DNA from: G963665975 sp963665975 | Lineage (GTDB): Bacteria; Bacteroidota; Rhodothermia; Rhodothermales; Bin80 | Direction of reading: 5' to 3' | Assembly: GCA_963665975.1 (NCBI GenBank) | Contig: OY762508.1 | Span: 2,294,001-2,358,000 of the forward strand | DNA: 64,000 nt | In this document: positions 36,591 to 45,676 of the stretch, piece after piece | How the letters are laid out: the number at the start of each line of letters is the position of its first letter | How positions within the stretch are numbered: the stretch's first letter is position 1 | The notes under the pieces: generated by a model | Databases searched by the model: none | What the model saw: the letters and a program-made list of their open reading frames with translations, nothing else | What the model was told of the DNA's origin: nothing | Position numbers and translations under genes: made by a program

Positions 36591-39065
36591 TCAGATCATA
36601 CCGACGCTGTCTACATCAATAGCGATCCGATATCCGCGCGGCGGCTTGCCGAAGTTCCTGATCACCAGACGAAGGCTTTCCTGCATGCCAGCGAAGGACT
36701 TCGGCGCTTTGAGGACAAGATGATGCCGGTACAGCTTCTTGACGCGCTCTATGAGGGCCGGCTCCGGGCCGAGAACCTGGATCGCAGCGGGCAATTCCTG
36801 GACGACCAGTTGTTTCCAGCGCTGCGCAATGTCGCCAACCTGCTTTTCTTCCGGCCCCCGAAACTCGACACCCACGATTCGGCCAAAGGGCGGGTAGCCG
36901 AGCGCCTTTCGATCCAGCAGCATACGGTCGGCAAATCCCGCAAAATCATGCTGAAGTACATGCCAAAACAGTTCCTCTCCCGGTTGCCTCGTCTGCAAAA
37001 GGACATCCCCGCGAAGATCGGCTCTCCCAGCTCTGCCGGATACCTGCATGAGTAGCTGAAAAGTGCGCTCTTCCGCCCTGAAATCGGGCAACCACATACC
37101 GGCATCGGCATTGATGACCCCCACCAGGGTCACCCGGCGAAAATCCAGCCCCTTGGCCACCATCTGCGTGCCGATCAGAATGTCAGTCTTACCGCGACCG
37201 AATTGCTCGAGAATGTCGCGATGGGCATTCCTGGTGGACGTGGTGTCCCGGTCCATGCGGGCGATTCTTGCCGCCGGAAAGCAAGCATCGAGCTCCTCTT
37301 CCACGCGCTGCGTGCCGGCGCCCACCTGCCGCAAGTCCTGAGACTCGCACGTGAAGCACACCAACGGCACCTTCTGGGCGAGACCACAATAGTGACACCG
37401 CAGATGATGTTTAACCTTGTGGTACGTCATGCTCACCGAGCAGTCTGCACACTGCGGCACCGCGCCGCACGCCTGGCATTCGATGACCGGAGCATACCCC
37501 CTCCTGTTCCGAAAGAGGATGACCTGTTCCTTGCGAGCGAGACGCTCACCTATGGCTAACCGCAGCGGCTCAGACAACGTCCCCTCGAGACGCCGATGCA
37601 TCCGCTCTTCGACTAGATCCACGATCTGTATATCAGGCAGCGGAGCGGCCGCATGACCGGGGACAGGCACGCGCTCGGCCATTTCCAAAAGCGTATACTT
37701 GCCGGTGCGCACATTCTGGACACTTTCCAGACAGGGGGTGGCTGATCCCAGCACACAAACTGCCTTGTTCATGCGAGCACGCACCACCGCGACATCGCGG
37801 GCGTGGTACCGTGGTGGCTTATCGGACTGCTTGTAGGTGTGTTCGTGCTCTTCATCGACGATAATGATGCCAATATTTGATAGCGGCGCGAATATCGCCG
37901 ACCTGGGTCCAATAGCTACCGTGTAGTGTCCGCTCAGCAAGAGCCGCCAGGCGTCATACCGTTCTCCAAGGCTCATGCTCGAATGGAGAACGGCAATCCT
38001 GTCACCAAAACGTTGGCGGAAGCGTTGTACCGTCTGGGGAGTCAGGGCAATCTCTGGAACGAGGACGATGCCGGTCTGTCCTCGGTCGAGCACCCGGCCG
38101 AGTGCGGCGAGATAGACTTCGGTCTTGCCGCTTCCAGTTACGCCGTGCAGCAGGAAGGTCCCATACGTGCGTGCCTCCAGCGCAGCGTCAATAGCGCCCA
38201 GCGCCTGTTGCTGCGCCTGGTTCAGCGTGTGGCGTGCAGTGCGGCCCAAGGAGGACGATGCATAGCCGGGCGTCCGGATTACTTCGCGCTGCGAAATTAC
38301 CAGGATTCCCTTGCGCACGAGGCTGCGGATGGTCGTCGTGCTGGCATCGGTTCGCCGCATCAGGTCTTGCATGGCCGGAGCTTCTTCTCCGTCCCTGTTG
38401 GCTTTGGCCAGTGCAGTAATCACCGCCTTCTGTTTTGGCCCCCGCATCTGCTCGGTGAGATCCCTGGCACTGCCGGCATTCCGGAACGCCGGTACAAACC
38501 GGACCACATCCTCATGCTTTACTCCAACTCTGGCATTTTGGATCGTGCGCACCGAGGTCACCAGATGATCCCGCTCCAGGCGCCGAACAAGGGTCATCGG
38601 TACATCAATGCCTGCCTGTCTAAGACCACCCAACGTGGCGTGCTTGTGCTTTTCAAGATACCGGAATAGCGCCTGGACGGTGGCATGATCCTTCCACACG
38701 CCGCGCGGAATTCCTGCAGGACGTATGCGAACTTTTTCCTGACGGTCAATGCCTGAGGGTAACGCCGTCTTGAGCACTTCGCCCCATCCGCAGACGTAGT
38801 AGTGCGCGATCCAGCGCGTGAGCTGCAGCAGCTCGTCGGAAATGGCACGCGTTGTGTCGAGGACGTCAAGAACGGGTTTCAGTCGCGACGCTTCCTCGTG
38901 CGTGTCGGCATCGGCAACCTGTTCGGAAATAATGCCCGTCAAGCGGCGTTTGCCGAATTCCACAACAACGCGGCGCCCCACCTGCGCATCGTTCTCCAGG
39001 GCCTCCGGGACGAGGTACGAGAAGGTGGTTTCCAGGGGTAGTGGTAGGACGACGTGGACAATCAC
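36591..39065 (-). CDS. priA: Primosomal protein N' (PriA helicase)
   Basis: The 824-residue protein is PriA, which rebuilds replication forks outside oriC. The N-terminal DNA-binding region (1-110) reads LPLPLETTFSYLVPE, followed by a winged-helix segment, the Walker A GVTGSGKTEVYLAAL, the DEEH box VDEEHEHTYKQSD and the zinc-binding insertion with paired cysteines CQACGAVPQCADC and CHYCG, then CFTCES. The helicase C-terminal motifs TQMVAKGLDF and QVSGRAGR follow. It is longer than E. coli PriA (732). It is transcribed toward the SRP RNA and appears monocistronic. Confidence 0.96.
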   Translation of the reverse strand: MIVHVVLPLPLETTFSYLVPEALENDAQVGRRVVVEFGKRRLTGIISEQVADADTHEEASRLKPVLDVLDTTRAISDELLQLTRWIAHYYVCGWGEVLKTALPSGIDRQEKVRIRPAGIPRGVWKDHATVQALFRYLEKHKHATLGGLRQAGIDVPMTLVRRLERDHLVTSVRTIQNARVGVKHEDVVRFVPAFRNAGSARDLTEQMRGPKQKAVITALAKANRDGEEAPAMQDLMRRTDASTTTIRSLVRKGILVISQREVIRTPGYASSSLGRTARHTLNQAQQQALGAIDAALEARTYGTFLLHGVTGSGKTEVYLAALGRVLDRGQTGIVLVPEIALTPQTVQRFRQRFGDRIAVLHSSMSLGERYDAWRLLLSGHYTVAIGPRSAIFAPLSNIGIIIVDEEHEHTYKQSDKPPRYHARDVAVVRARMNKAVCVLGSATPCLESVQNVRTGKYTLLEMAERVPVPGHAAAPLPDIQIVDLVEERMHRRLEGTLSEPLRLAIGERLARKEQVILFRNRRGYAPVIECQACGAVPQCADCSVSMTYHKVKHHLRCHYCGLAQKVPLVCFTCESQDLRQVGAGTQRVEEELDACFPAARIARMDRDTTSTRNAHRDILEQFGRGKTDILIGTQMVAKGLDFRRVTLVGVINADAGMWLPDFRAEERTFQLLMQVSGRAGRADLRGDVLLQTRQPGEELFWHVLQHDFAGFADRMLLDRKALGYPPFGRIVGVEFRGPEEKQVGDIAQRWKQLVVQELPAAIQVLGPEPALIERVKKLYRHHLVLKAPKSFAGMQESLRLVIRNFGKPPRGYRIAIDVDSVGMI

Positions 39066-39168
39066 GGCGGCTTTGGCGGGCTAGGGTGTTGCACACAATA
39101 CGGATGCGGAGTGACAGCCGCCTGTCACAGGGGCAAAATACTTCTTTCGCCAGGGCAAATCCGAGCCA

Positions 39169-39777
39169 CTACTCCTGGTCTTGATCGGGGTCGTACAACA
39201 TGCCTGTGCACAGACACATCTTGCGCTTCATGCGCGTGAGCACGTCAAAGTTTGGACAACTCTGGCAACCCTGCCAGAATACATCATCAGAGGTGAGTTC
39301 GGAGAACGTAACGGGTTTGTAGCCGAGCTGGGAATTGATCTTCATGACTGCCAGGCTCGTGGTAATTCCAAAAAGCTTGGCGTCGGGGAATTTTTCGCGG
39401 GAAAGTTCAAAGGCGCGTCGCTTGATGCGCTTCGCTAATCCCTGGTTACGAAATTCCGGTGCCACGATCAGGCCCGAATTGACCGCATATTTTCCGTGAC
39501 TCCATGTTTCGATGTAGCAGAACCCAACTACCTGATCTCCGCAGACTGCGATGACGGCCTTCCCCTCCTCCATCCTCTGACGGATGTATTCCGGCGCGCG
39601 TTGGGCAATACCTGTCCCCCGCGCTTTCGCGGCAACCTCTATTAGTGCGGAGATGGTCTCCGCATGTCCATAGTCCTGCGTGCCAGCCACGCGGATATCG
39701 ATCTCCGGCGCGTGGACCACATCCTCCGCAGAAGGTGCAAGGCCTACTTCGTCGTCTGTAAGCGGCAAGGGTATCAC
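39169..39777 (-). CDS. GNAT acetyltransferase, Bacteroidetes N-acetylglutamate-synthase-like
   Basis: This 202-residue protein has a GNAT fold with the acetyl-CoA loop RNQGLAK after the beta4 strand VNSGLIVAPEF. The segments ARGTGIAQRAPEYI, WSHGKYAVNSGL and GYKPVTFSELT match the protein that heads arginine gene clusters in many Bacteroidetes and is thought to supply N-acetylglutamate or an N-acylated analogue. The C-terminal tail has a four-cysteine pattern, CQSC then CLC plus a further Cys-rich turn before TGMLYDP. Here it is not next to other arg genes. The start is uncertain: GTG at 39777 is the longest option. Confidence is good for GNAT, moderate for role. Confidence 0.8.
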   Translation of the reverse strand: MIPLPLTDDEVGLAPSAEDVVHAPEIDIRVAGTQDYGHAETISALIEVAAKARGTGIAQRAPEYIRQRMEEGKAVIAVCGDQVVGFCYIETWSHGKYAVNSGLIVAPEFRNQGLAKRIKRRAFELSREKFPDAKLFGITTSLAVMKINSQLGYKPVTFSELTSDDVFWQGCQSCPNFDVLTRMKRKMCLCTGMLYDPDQDQE

Positions 39778-39927
39778 GGAAACGGGTACAATGGATATTA
39801 TGCGAACCCCGATAAAAGCGCAGTGGGGAAAAGTGTTTCCTTGAGCATGGGCTGGTCCGTTGCCGGTTCACGTAGAAATCCCGGCGTATCCGTATCTTCG
39901 GTCTCGTCATTCAGGAGGTGGACTGCC

Positions 39928-40098
39928 ATGCGAGAATGTCCGTCATGTGCGCTGGAGGTTGAGAAGGGGAACGATATCTGCCCCTATTGCCAGTATGAGT
40001 TTCCGGTCCAAAAGTCGTCCAGGACAATTATGGCTATTGTGATGGCGTTGCTATTGGCCTGGCCGTTGTACGAGGGGTTGAAACTGCTTTTTCGATAG
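39928..40098 (+). CDS. Tiny zinc-ribbon membrane protein
   Basis: A 56-residue protein starting at ATG 39928, fixed by a strong AGGAGGTG site at 39913-39920. It has a CxxC-x10-CxxC zinc ribbon (C4, C7, C18, C21) with sequence CPSC...CPYC, and one C-terminal transmembrane segment (about 35-53). No catalytic residues are visible. It lies 10 bases upstream of the RoxA-like gene, so the two are probably one transcript. Role unknown; it may bind a partner or nucleic acid at the membrane. Confidence 0.75.
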   Translation: MRECPSCALEVEKGNDICPYCQYEFPVQKSSRTIMAIVMALLLAWPLYEGLKLLFR

Positions 40099-40108
40099 CT
40101 ACAGCAGC

Positions 40109-41296
40109 ATGGAAGTATCCAGGACTCTATTCGGTGGACTTTCACCCGAGGATTTTCTCCGCGAGTACTGGCAGCGAAAGCCGCTGCTGGTGCGCGAGGC
40201 ATTCCCGGATTTTGTTTCGCCATGTTCTCCCGATGATCTTGCCACGCTGGCCTGCATGGAGGGGGTGCCTTCAAGGATCATTCTGGAACAGGGAGGTGAC
40301 ATCCCGTGGGAAGTGCGGTTTGGCCCGTTCGATCCAGAAGATTTCGCCGGGCTGCCGGAGAAATACTGGACGCTTCTGGTACAGCAGACCGACCGTCATG
40401 TCCCTGCCGTAGCCGAATTGCTTGATGTATTCCGTTTTCTGCCGAACTGGCGCATGGACGATGTCCAGATCAGCTATGCTCCCGAGCATGGAGGCGCAGG
40501 CGCGCACATTGACAGTTATGATGTCTTTCTGGTCCAGGCCCACGGCCATCGCAGGTGGGAGATCAGCACTGCACCTGCTCCGCCCGACGTGGCGTTCGTG
40601 CCAGACTTGGACATAGAGCTGCTTGAGGATTTCAACCCGGACTGCGACTGGGTCCTGGCGCCAGGCGATCTTCTGTACTTGCCGCCGCGCCTTCCGCATC
40701 GCGGGACTGCTCTCAACGAGTGCATGACCATGTCGGTTGGGCTCCGCGCCCCGAGTCACCAGGAAATCCTGACGAGCTTCCTCGAACGGGCAGCAGACTG
40801 CACGCCGAGACATGCCTATTATACGGATCCGGGGCTTGCACCGAGCGCCGATCCTGGGCGTATTCGGCCGGCAGCATTAGCCAGGGTCCGCGCGATCATT
40901 CAGCAAACCGTTCAGGATCCCGACACCATTGACAGGTGGTTCGCATCGTATGTCACGGAGCCGACGCCCGACGCGGACCTTCCGTGGCCAGAGACACCCT
41001 GTACGGCCGACGGGGTTCGCGCCGCGTTGCAACAAGGAGCCTGGCTTTTCCGCACCGCTATAGCGTATTTCGCGTACCTGCCGGACACCGAAGGCGCACG
41101 GCTCTATGCATGTGGCAAGGAGTACATGTTGGACAAGGCATTGGCGTTTGCAGCTCCGCTTCTCTCAGGCAGGAAGCGCTTGACGCATTCGATCCTGGCG
41201 CCGCACCTGGCGATGTCCTCCTTCTGCGCGCTCCTGGCCGACCTGGTGAACGAGGGATGTCTGCAGGTAAATGAGGAAGGAGGTCTCGAGACATGA
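40109..41296 (+). CDS. roxA: JmjC-type ribosomal oxygenase, RoxA/YcfD-like
   Basis: The 395-residue protein resembles YcfD/RoxA, a 2-oxoglutarate and Fe(II)-dependent dioxygenase that hydroxylates an arginine of ribosomal protein L16. The start DFLREYWQRKPLLVREAF is typical. The iron facial triad is H133, D135 (AHIDSYDVFLVQ) and H197 (LPHRG), close to the E. coli spacing. The C-terminal half (about 215-395) carries a winged-helix-like dimerisation domain. It follows the tiny zinc-ribbon gene after 10 bases and overlaps the NUDIX gene by an ATGA, so the three are likely one operon. Confidence 0.9.
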   Translation: MEVSRTLFGGLSPEDFLREYWQRKPLLVREAFPDFVSPCSPDDLATLACMEGVPSRIILEQGGDIPWEVRFGPFDPEDFAGLPEKYWTLLVQQTDRHVPAVAELLDVFRFLPNWRMDDVQISYAPEHGGAGAHIDSYDVFLVQAHGHRRWEISTAPAPPDVAFVPDLDIELLEDFNPDCDWVLAPGDLLYLPPRLPHRGTALNECMTMSVGLRAPSHQEILTSFLERAADCTPRHAYYTDPGLAPSADPGRIRPAALARVRAIIQQTVQDPDTIDRWFASYVTEPTPDADLPWPETPCTADGVRAALQQGAWLFRTAIAYFAYLPDTEGARLYACGKEYMLDKALAFAAPLLSGRKRLTHSILAPHLAMSSFCALLADLVNEGCLQVNEEGGLET

Positions 41297-41844
41297 TTAA
41301 ACCCTGGGAGCGGTCAAGCAGCGAGCACTGCGGTGATTACAGGATTTTTCGTGTGCGGCGAGACAAGAGCATTTCCCCTCGTTCGGGCAAGGAGCATGAT
41401 TTCTTCATCTTGGAGACAGCGGAATGGGTGAATGTAATTCCGGTGACTTCCGACGGCCAGATAGTGCTTATTCGACAGTACCGACACGGCACGCGTGCCG
41501 TAGAGCTGGAGATACCGGGAGGTCTTGTCGAGGCTGGTGAAGCGCCGGCAGTGGCTGGCAGGCGAGAAATGCGTGAGGAGACAGGGTATGATACCGAGAC
41601 TATCGTACATCTTGGCACAATAGCCCCTAACCCGGCCATACAGAATAACCGCTGCCACTACTACCTGGCCGCCAACGCGCGTTACGAGGGATCGCAGGCT
41701 CTGGACAGCGGAGAGGATATCGAAGTCTTGCTGGTGGATCAGGAAGACATTCCGGCGCTGATCGCGGAAGGCAAGATTCGTCACGGCATCATGGTGGCAG
41801 CCTTTTATTATCTGGAGCTGCACCGTATTGACGCAGGCGCTTAG
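41293..41844 (+). CDS. NUDIX hydrolase (ADP-ribose pyrophosphatase-like)
   Basis: The 183-residue protein has a complete Nudix box, GGLVEAGEAP then REMREETGY (Gly-x5-Glu-x7-REUXEEXGU), at about 76-98. The surrounding strands NVIPVTSDGQIVLIRQYRHG and TIAPNPAIQNNR fit ADP-ribose or nucleoside-diphosphate-sugar pyrophosphatases, cytoplasmic enzymes needing Mg2+. It starts inside the stop of roxA (ATGA overlap), so translation is coupled. A link to ADP-ribose produced by the DarTG system, far away in the window, is only a coincidence of family. Confidence 0.88.
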   Translation: MIKPWERSSSEHCGDYRIFRVRRDKSISPRSGKEHDFFILETAEWVNVIPVTSDGQIVLIRQYRHGTRAVELEIPGGLVEAGEAPAVAGRREMREETGYDTETIVHLGTIAPNPAIQNNRCHYYLAANARYEGSQALDSGEDIEVLLVDQEDIPALIAEGKIRHGIMVAAFYYLELHRIDAGA

Positions 41845-42105
41845 CAAGGGCTGCGCGTATTCTGGCCGCCACCGTCCATGGGTCAGGGAATGCTACAGCG
41901 CTGATCATGGAGCAACTGCGGACTACGACCCGGTGAACGTGAGGGCGTCAAATTCTGTGGTAGTCGCTGTGCGTCACGACTTGCGTATGAAGTGAGTGGT
42001 TTGGTCCTTATGGTAGCATGACCAAGGGTTACACTTGGAAATGTCTGTTGGTAATGTGCATCACTGGGCGCTTTCCGTACTCTATCTGCCAGGAGGTATC
42101 CAAGC

Positions 42106-43155
42106 ATGGGTTTCAGCCGGATATCCACACTATTCGGACTTGTAGCTTTAGGGGTCGGCTTAGTCTTCAGCGGGTGTTCCAATCCAACTCCGATTGTGTC
42201 GGATTTAGATGTGCTTCCTCTCCTCGGAGTGGACAGCCTGATGTTACCGCAGGATTACTTGGGAGGAGATGTTGTGTCAATGCGGAGACTACCAGATGAG
42301 TCGTATCTGTTTTCGGATTACATGTCACGAGCACTTCAAACCTACCGTGCAGGAGATGAGGCTGTCAGTCAAATTGGGAGACACGGTGAAGGACCCGGAG
42401 AATATCGCCGGCCCATATATGTGAGATTGGGCGAAAACGGTGAAATCGCTTTTTCGGACATTTCCAATCCCTTGATCAAGTTCATTCTTCCTGACGGTTC
42501 TCAAACTGGGGTTCTGGCACACGCGCACGGGGGAGGGAGGAAATTCGATCTTCTGGAGGACGTTATTTATGTCCAGAGCACGGAGCGATATCTGCTGTAC
42601 GCATATGAGCGAACAGGGGACCAAATAGCCGAGCTTTTTCCAATTGATGAGTCTTATGGGCGGTTCATTCAACGTTTGAGTGGCGGTGGCGTCGCCGTCG
42701 CTGGCCATAGAGTGTTTACGATGAACAGCCTTGAGCCTCGCATATATGTCTATGACGTTTCAACGCAACGCACGAGTACGCTCAGTCCAACCGCATGGAA
42801 AAGATACCGTGCAAATCTTGACCGAGATCGAGTGGAAAGGATGACGTTGGAGAATTGGGATCAAGCATCTGATGATTTCGCTGTCTTCATGGATCTCGAC
42901 AAGATAATCCTTGATAACGATAAGCTTCTTGTAACCACTCTGCGGTATCGGGGGAAGATGTTTCTCAACATTCTGCGGCTGGATGGTGAGGTGCTATACG
43001 AATGCGAAATAGACTCGTGGTTCGTTGGAAGTCAGCAAGATCTCTTGTTTCTTGTCGGAGTAAACGAGGATACGGACCAGTCTACACTACTCGCGTATCG
43101 TTATGTAAGTGAGGAGCCAGGAAAAGGAAATGAGGAAGTTCATTCTCAGCGCTAA
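42106..43155 (+). CDS. Lipoprotein with a six-bladed beta-propeller
   Basis: The 349-residue protein has a lipoprotein signal (LGVGLVFSGC, Cys24) and a 6-bladed NHL-like propeller of the Bacteroidetes 6-bladed family: SMRRLPDESYLFSDY, GRHGEGPGEYRRPIYV and SFDISNPLIKF-type repeats. The GEGPGEYRRP loop is typical. These lipoproteins face the periplasm or surface and are of unknown binding specificity. A GGAGG ribosome site lies 8 bases before ATG 42106. The gene is AT-richer than its neighbours, marking it as accessory or transferred. Confidence 0.85.
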   Translation: MGFSRISTLFGLVALGVGLVFSGCSNPTPIVSDLDVLPLLGVDSLMLPQDYLGGDVVSMRRLPDESYLFSDYMSRALQTYRAGDEAVSQIGRHGEGPGEYRRPIYVRLGENGEIAFSDISNPLIKFILPDGSQTGVLAHAHGGGRKFDLLEDVIYVQSTERYLLYAYERTGDQIAELFPIDESYGRFIQRLSGGGVAVAGHRVFTMNSLEPRIYVYDVSTQRTSTLSPTAWKRYRANLDRDRVERMTLENWDQASDDFAVFMDLDKIILDNDKLLVTTLRYRGKMFLNILRLDGEVLYECEIDSWFVGSQQDLLFLVGVNEDTDQSTLLAYRYVSEEPGKGNEEVHSQR

Positions 43156-43160
43156 ATAGC

Positions 43161-43460
43161 GTGCTTCTGATTGCTTATTACATCTATAGTCATCCAGCAT
43201 TTAATGCACTCTTAGCGGGTTGTGCAACCTTCTTGCGTAAGTGGAAGCTGCGATCAATTCTGTACGATTCTGGAGCCAGGTACGGTGCCTTCGCACACAG
43301 TGATTGGTGGAAGGGGCATTGGTTTGTAAACACTGTCCCGCATGTTCCGGTGGCCCAGCACAAATCCTTTGTGATCTTCCACACTTGGCGCGACGCGTAT
43401 TATCTCACCGGACGCGGTGGGCCTTGGCTTTTATACTACGGTGCGTGCGTGCTCAAATAA
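43161..43460 (+). CDS. Hypothetical small protein (doubtful)
   Basis: A 99-codon frame starting at GTG 43161, 5 bases after the propeller stop. It has a hydrophobic N-terminus (AYYIYSHPAFNALLAG) and is tryptophan-rich (WWKGHWF, FHTWRDAYY). No family is recognised and no ribosome site is clear. Its tight spacing with the propeller gene favours co-expression, but its composition is irregular, so it may be a remnant. Confidence 0.3.
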   Translation: MLLIAYYIYSHPAFNALLAGCATFLRKWKLRSILYDSGARYGAFAHSDWWKGHWFVNTVPHVPVAQHKSFVIFHTWRDAYYLTGRGGPWLLYYGACVLK

Positions 43461-43550
43461 GGGAACCAGGAAGTTCAATTACGTTGAGTTGGCTTACTCA
43501 ATACAGTAACCGGCGATGCTTCCGACCATGAATGTCCGCCAGTAGCGGCA

Positions 43551-43697
43551 TTGCTAGCTCGTCCAAACGAAACGCCAGCCTGCCTGATAAGCATTACCGG
43601 TACTCGTCAATCCGGGAAGACCACGCTGGTTCAGCAGGTGCTCCACCAGATAAGCCAACCAAGCAGATACGTCGCGAGCCCCCTGACAGGATGCTGA
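43551..43697 (+). pseudogene. Remnant of an AAA_14/DUF4143-type ATPase (Walker A fragment)
   Basis: In the frame beginning at TTG 43551 a fragment reads CLISITGTRQSGKTTLVQQ, a perfect Walker A (GTRQSGKTT, 43599-43625) in the context used at the N-terminus of AAA_14/DUF4143 ATPases. The next segment VLHQISQPSRYV also fits that family. A TGA at 43695 ends it after about 48 codons, no ATG is present, and the rest of the ATPase is absent. It is therefore a broken gene. Confidence 0.6.
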
Positions 43698-43804
43698 TTG
43701 CTCGCGCGGGTAGGTACCGGTGTCGTGCGGAGAAGTGTTCAACCGGTATGGGTTAATCGCGTTTGGTGACAGCCGGACAGCCTGTTGTTCGCCGCCAGCC
43801 AGCC

Positions 43805-45676
43805 TTACCGCGATTTGCCGGACTCGCCGGTCTCGGCCTTCAGCAGTCTGAGGTCACGCGTCGCCTCAACCAGTCGGATGAACTCGCCGCGGTAGCCGCG
43901 CGGGTCGTCGCCCTTGCCGTTTTCTGCGAGTCTCACGACATCGTCCAGGGTGAGGTCACCCGCGTGTTCCGAGTCGCGAAGCAGCATGCCGAAACCAGCC
44001 ACCGCCGTCGCGAACCGGAAATCGGTCGAAGGCGAGCCGGGCCGGTCGGCCACCGCCTGCTCCAGGAGTTTGCTCTTCGTTTCGTCGGGGTGCTTGTACC
44101 GGACCTTGACGTACATCATTTCGTCGTCGAACATGCTGGATGGCAGATCGTCCACTTGTGGCTGGTAGCGTAGTGCGTCCACCTCTTCACGCGGCACCGG
44201 CACGCCCTTGGGCACCACCTCATACAGCGCTGTCACCGTGTGCCCGGCCCCTAGTTCGCCCGCGTCCTTGGTGTCGTCATTGAAGTCCTCGTCAGCGAGC
44301 AGCCGGTTCTCGTACCCGATCAGCCGATATCCCGCGACCCGCGCCGGATTGAACTCGATCTGTAGTTTCACGTCCTTGGCCACGGTGAGGAGCGTGCCGC
44401 CCATTTCCTCCACAAGCACCTTCCTCGCCTCGAGCAGACCGTCCACATAATGGAAATTCCCGTTTCCGTGGTTGGCGATCTGCTCCATTTTCGAGTCCTT
44501 AAGGTTCCCGGTGCCGAAACCCAGCACGGTCAGGAAGACGCCGCTATCCCGCTCCTTCTCGATGAGGCGTACCATTTCCGCGTCGCTGGAGGCGCCCACG
44601 TTAAAGTCACCGTCTGTAGCCAGGATGATCCGGTTGTTCCCGTCGTCAACGTAATGCTCGCGAGCTGTCTCGTAGGCGAGCTTGATACCGTCACCTCCGG
44701 CGGTGCTTCCACCCGCCTGCAGGCGTTCAAGAGCGCCCAGGATCTCTTCGTGCTGGTTGCCCGGCGTGGAAGGCAGCACGAGCCCCGCCGCCCCCGCATA
44801 GACCACGATCGCGACCCGGTCCTGAGGCCTCAACTGGTCCACCAGCAGCGCGAAAGCCTTCTTGAGCAAGGGCAGTTTATCGTGCGAACTCATCGAACCC
44901 GACACATCGAGCAGGAAGACAAGGTTGCTGGGCGGAAGATCGTCGGTGTCGATCGACTGGGCGTGCAGGCCGATCCTGACCAGGCGATGCTCCTGCTTCC
45001 ACGGGGCCTCCCACACCTCGGTGGCCACAGCGAAGCGGTGGGAGCCGGACACTTCGCCCCACTCGTAGGGGAAGTAATTGATCATCTCCTCGATGCGGAC
45101 CGCGTCGACGGGCGGACGCTTGCCGTCCTGGATGAAGCGCCGGATATTGGCGTAGGAAGCCCGGTCGACATCAATTGAGAAGGTAGACAGGGGCGATGCG
45201 CTGACCAGCCGGAAATCGTTCTCGTCGATGTGGGCGTAAGACTCGGTATTGAACTCATGCCTGGCGAAGCAGCAGCCCTGGGAGGCAGCCGCTCTTGCTG
45301 CAACCCCCATCGCATCCATTCGGACGGCCTCTTGGAAATGCATCGCAGTCGCCTGCAAGGCAAAGTCTGCCACCATCGTCTGGCCCGTTATGACCGACAC
45401 CTGCCGTTCCTGCGCCGCGTACCCGGTGATGACAACCCGCACGGTGTGTTCGCCAGCCGGGACACCCTCCAGCGTATAGTGGCCTGTCGCATCGGTCAGA
45501 GTGCCGATTTGAGCACCTTCGACCGTCACAATGACGCCCTGGAGCGGCTGGCCCGAAGCAGCTTCGGTGATTTGGCCGACGATTTTGCCCGTCGGCGTCG
45601 GGGCGGTTATTGCGGGCGTGCTCGCCAGGGTGAGCAGCGTGATCATTCCGGCGGCCCGAAGCATTACGGATTGCAT
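43805..45676 (-). CDS. Von Willebrand factor A protein with carboxypeptidase-regulatory-like domain
   Basis: The 623-residue protein begins at ATG 45676, fixed by AAGGAGGAACC just upstream, and has a signal peptide (MLRAAGMITLLTLASTPA). A beta-sandwich carboxypeptidase regulatory-like domain follows (about 28-110, GKIVGQITEAASGQPLQG). A YfbK/VWA N-terminal region (about 140-235) precedes a VWA domain with the MIDAS motif DVSGSMS at D257, and a C-terminal DUF3520 domain (about 440-600). Such proteins are exported and bind ligands through a metal in the MIDAS. GC content is higher than in the surrounding island. In-frame codons to 45904 upstream are not signal-like. Confidence 0.88.
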   Translation of the reverse strand: MQSVMLRAAGMITLLTLASTPAITAPTPTGKIVGQITEAASGQPLQGVIVTVEGAQIGTLTDATGHYTLEGVPAGEHTVRVVITGYAAQERQVSVITGQTMVADFALQATAMHFQEAVRMDAMGVAARAAASQGCCFARHEFNTESYAHIDENDFRLVSASPLSTFSIDVDRASYANIRRFIQDGKRPPVDAVRIEEMINYFPYEWGEVSGSHRFAVATEVWEAPWKQEHRLVRIGLHAQSIDTDDLPPSNLVFLLDVSGSMSSHDKLPLLKKAFALLVDQLRPQDRVAIVVYAGAAGLVLPSTPGNQHEEILGALERLQAGGSTAGGDGIKLAYETAREHYVDDGNNRIILATDGDFNVGASSDAEMVRLIEKERDSGVFLTVLGFGTGNLKDSKMEQIANHGNGNFHYVDGLLEARKVLVEEMGGTLLTVAKDVKLQIEFNPARVAGYRLIGYENRLLADEDFNDDTKDAGELGAGHTVTALYEVVPKGVPVPREEVDALRYQPQVDDLPSSMFDDEMMYVKVRYKHPDETKSKLLEQAVADRPGSPSTDFRFATAVAGFGMLLRDSEHAGDLTLDDVVRLAENGKGDDPRGYRGEFIRLVEATRDLRLLKAETGESGKSR

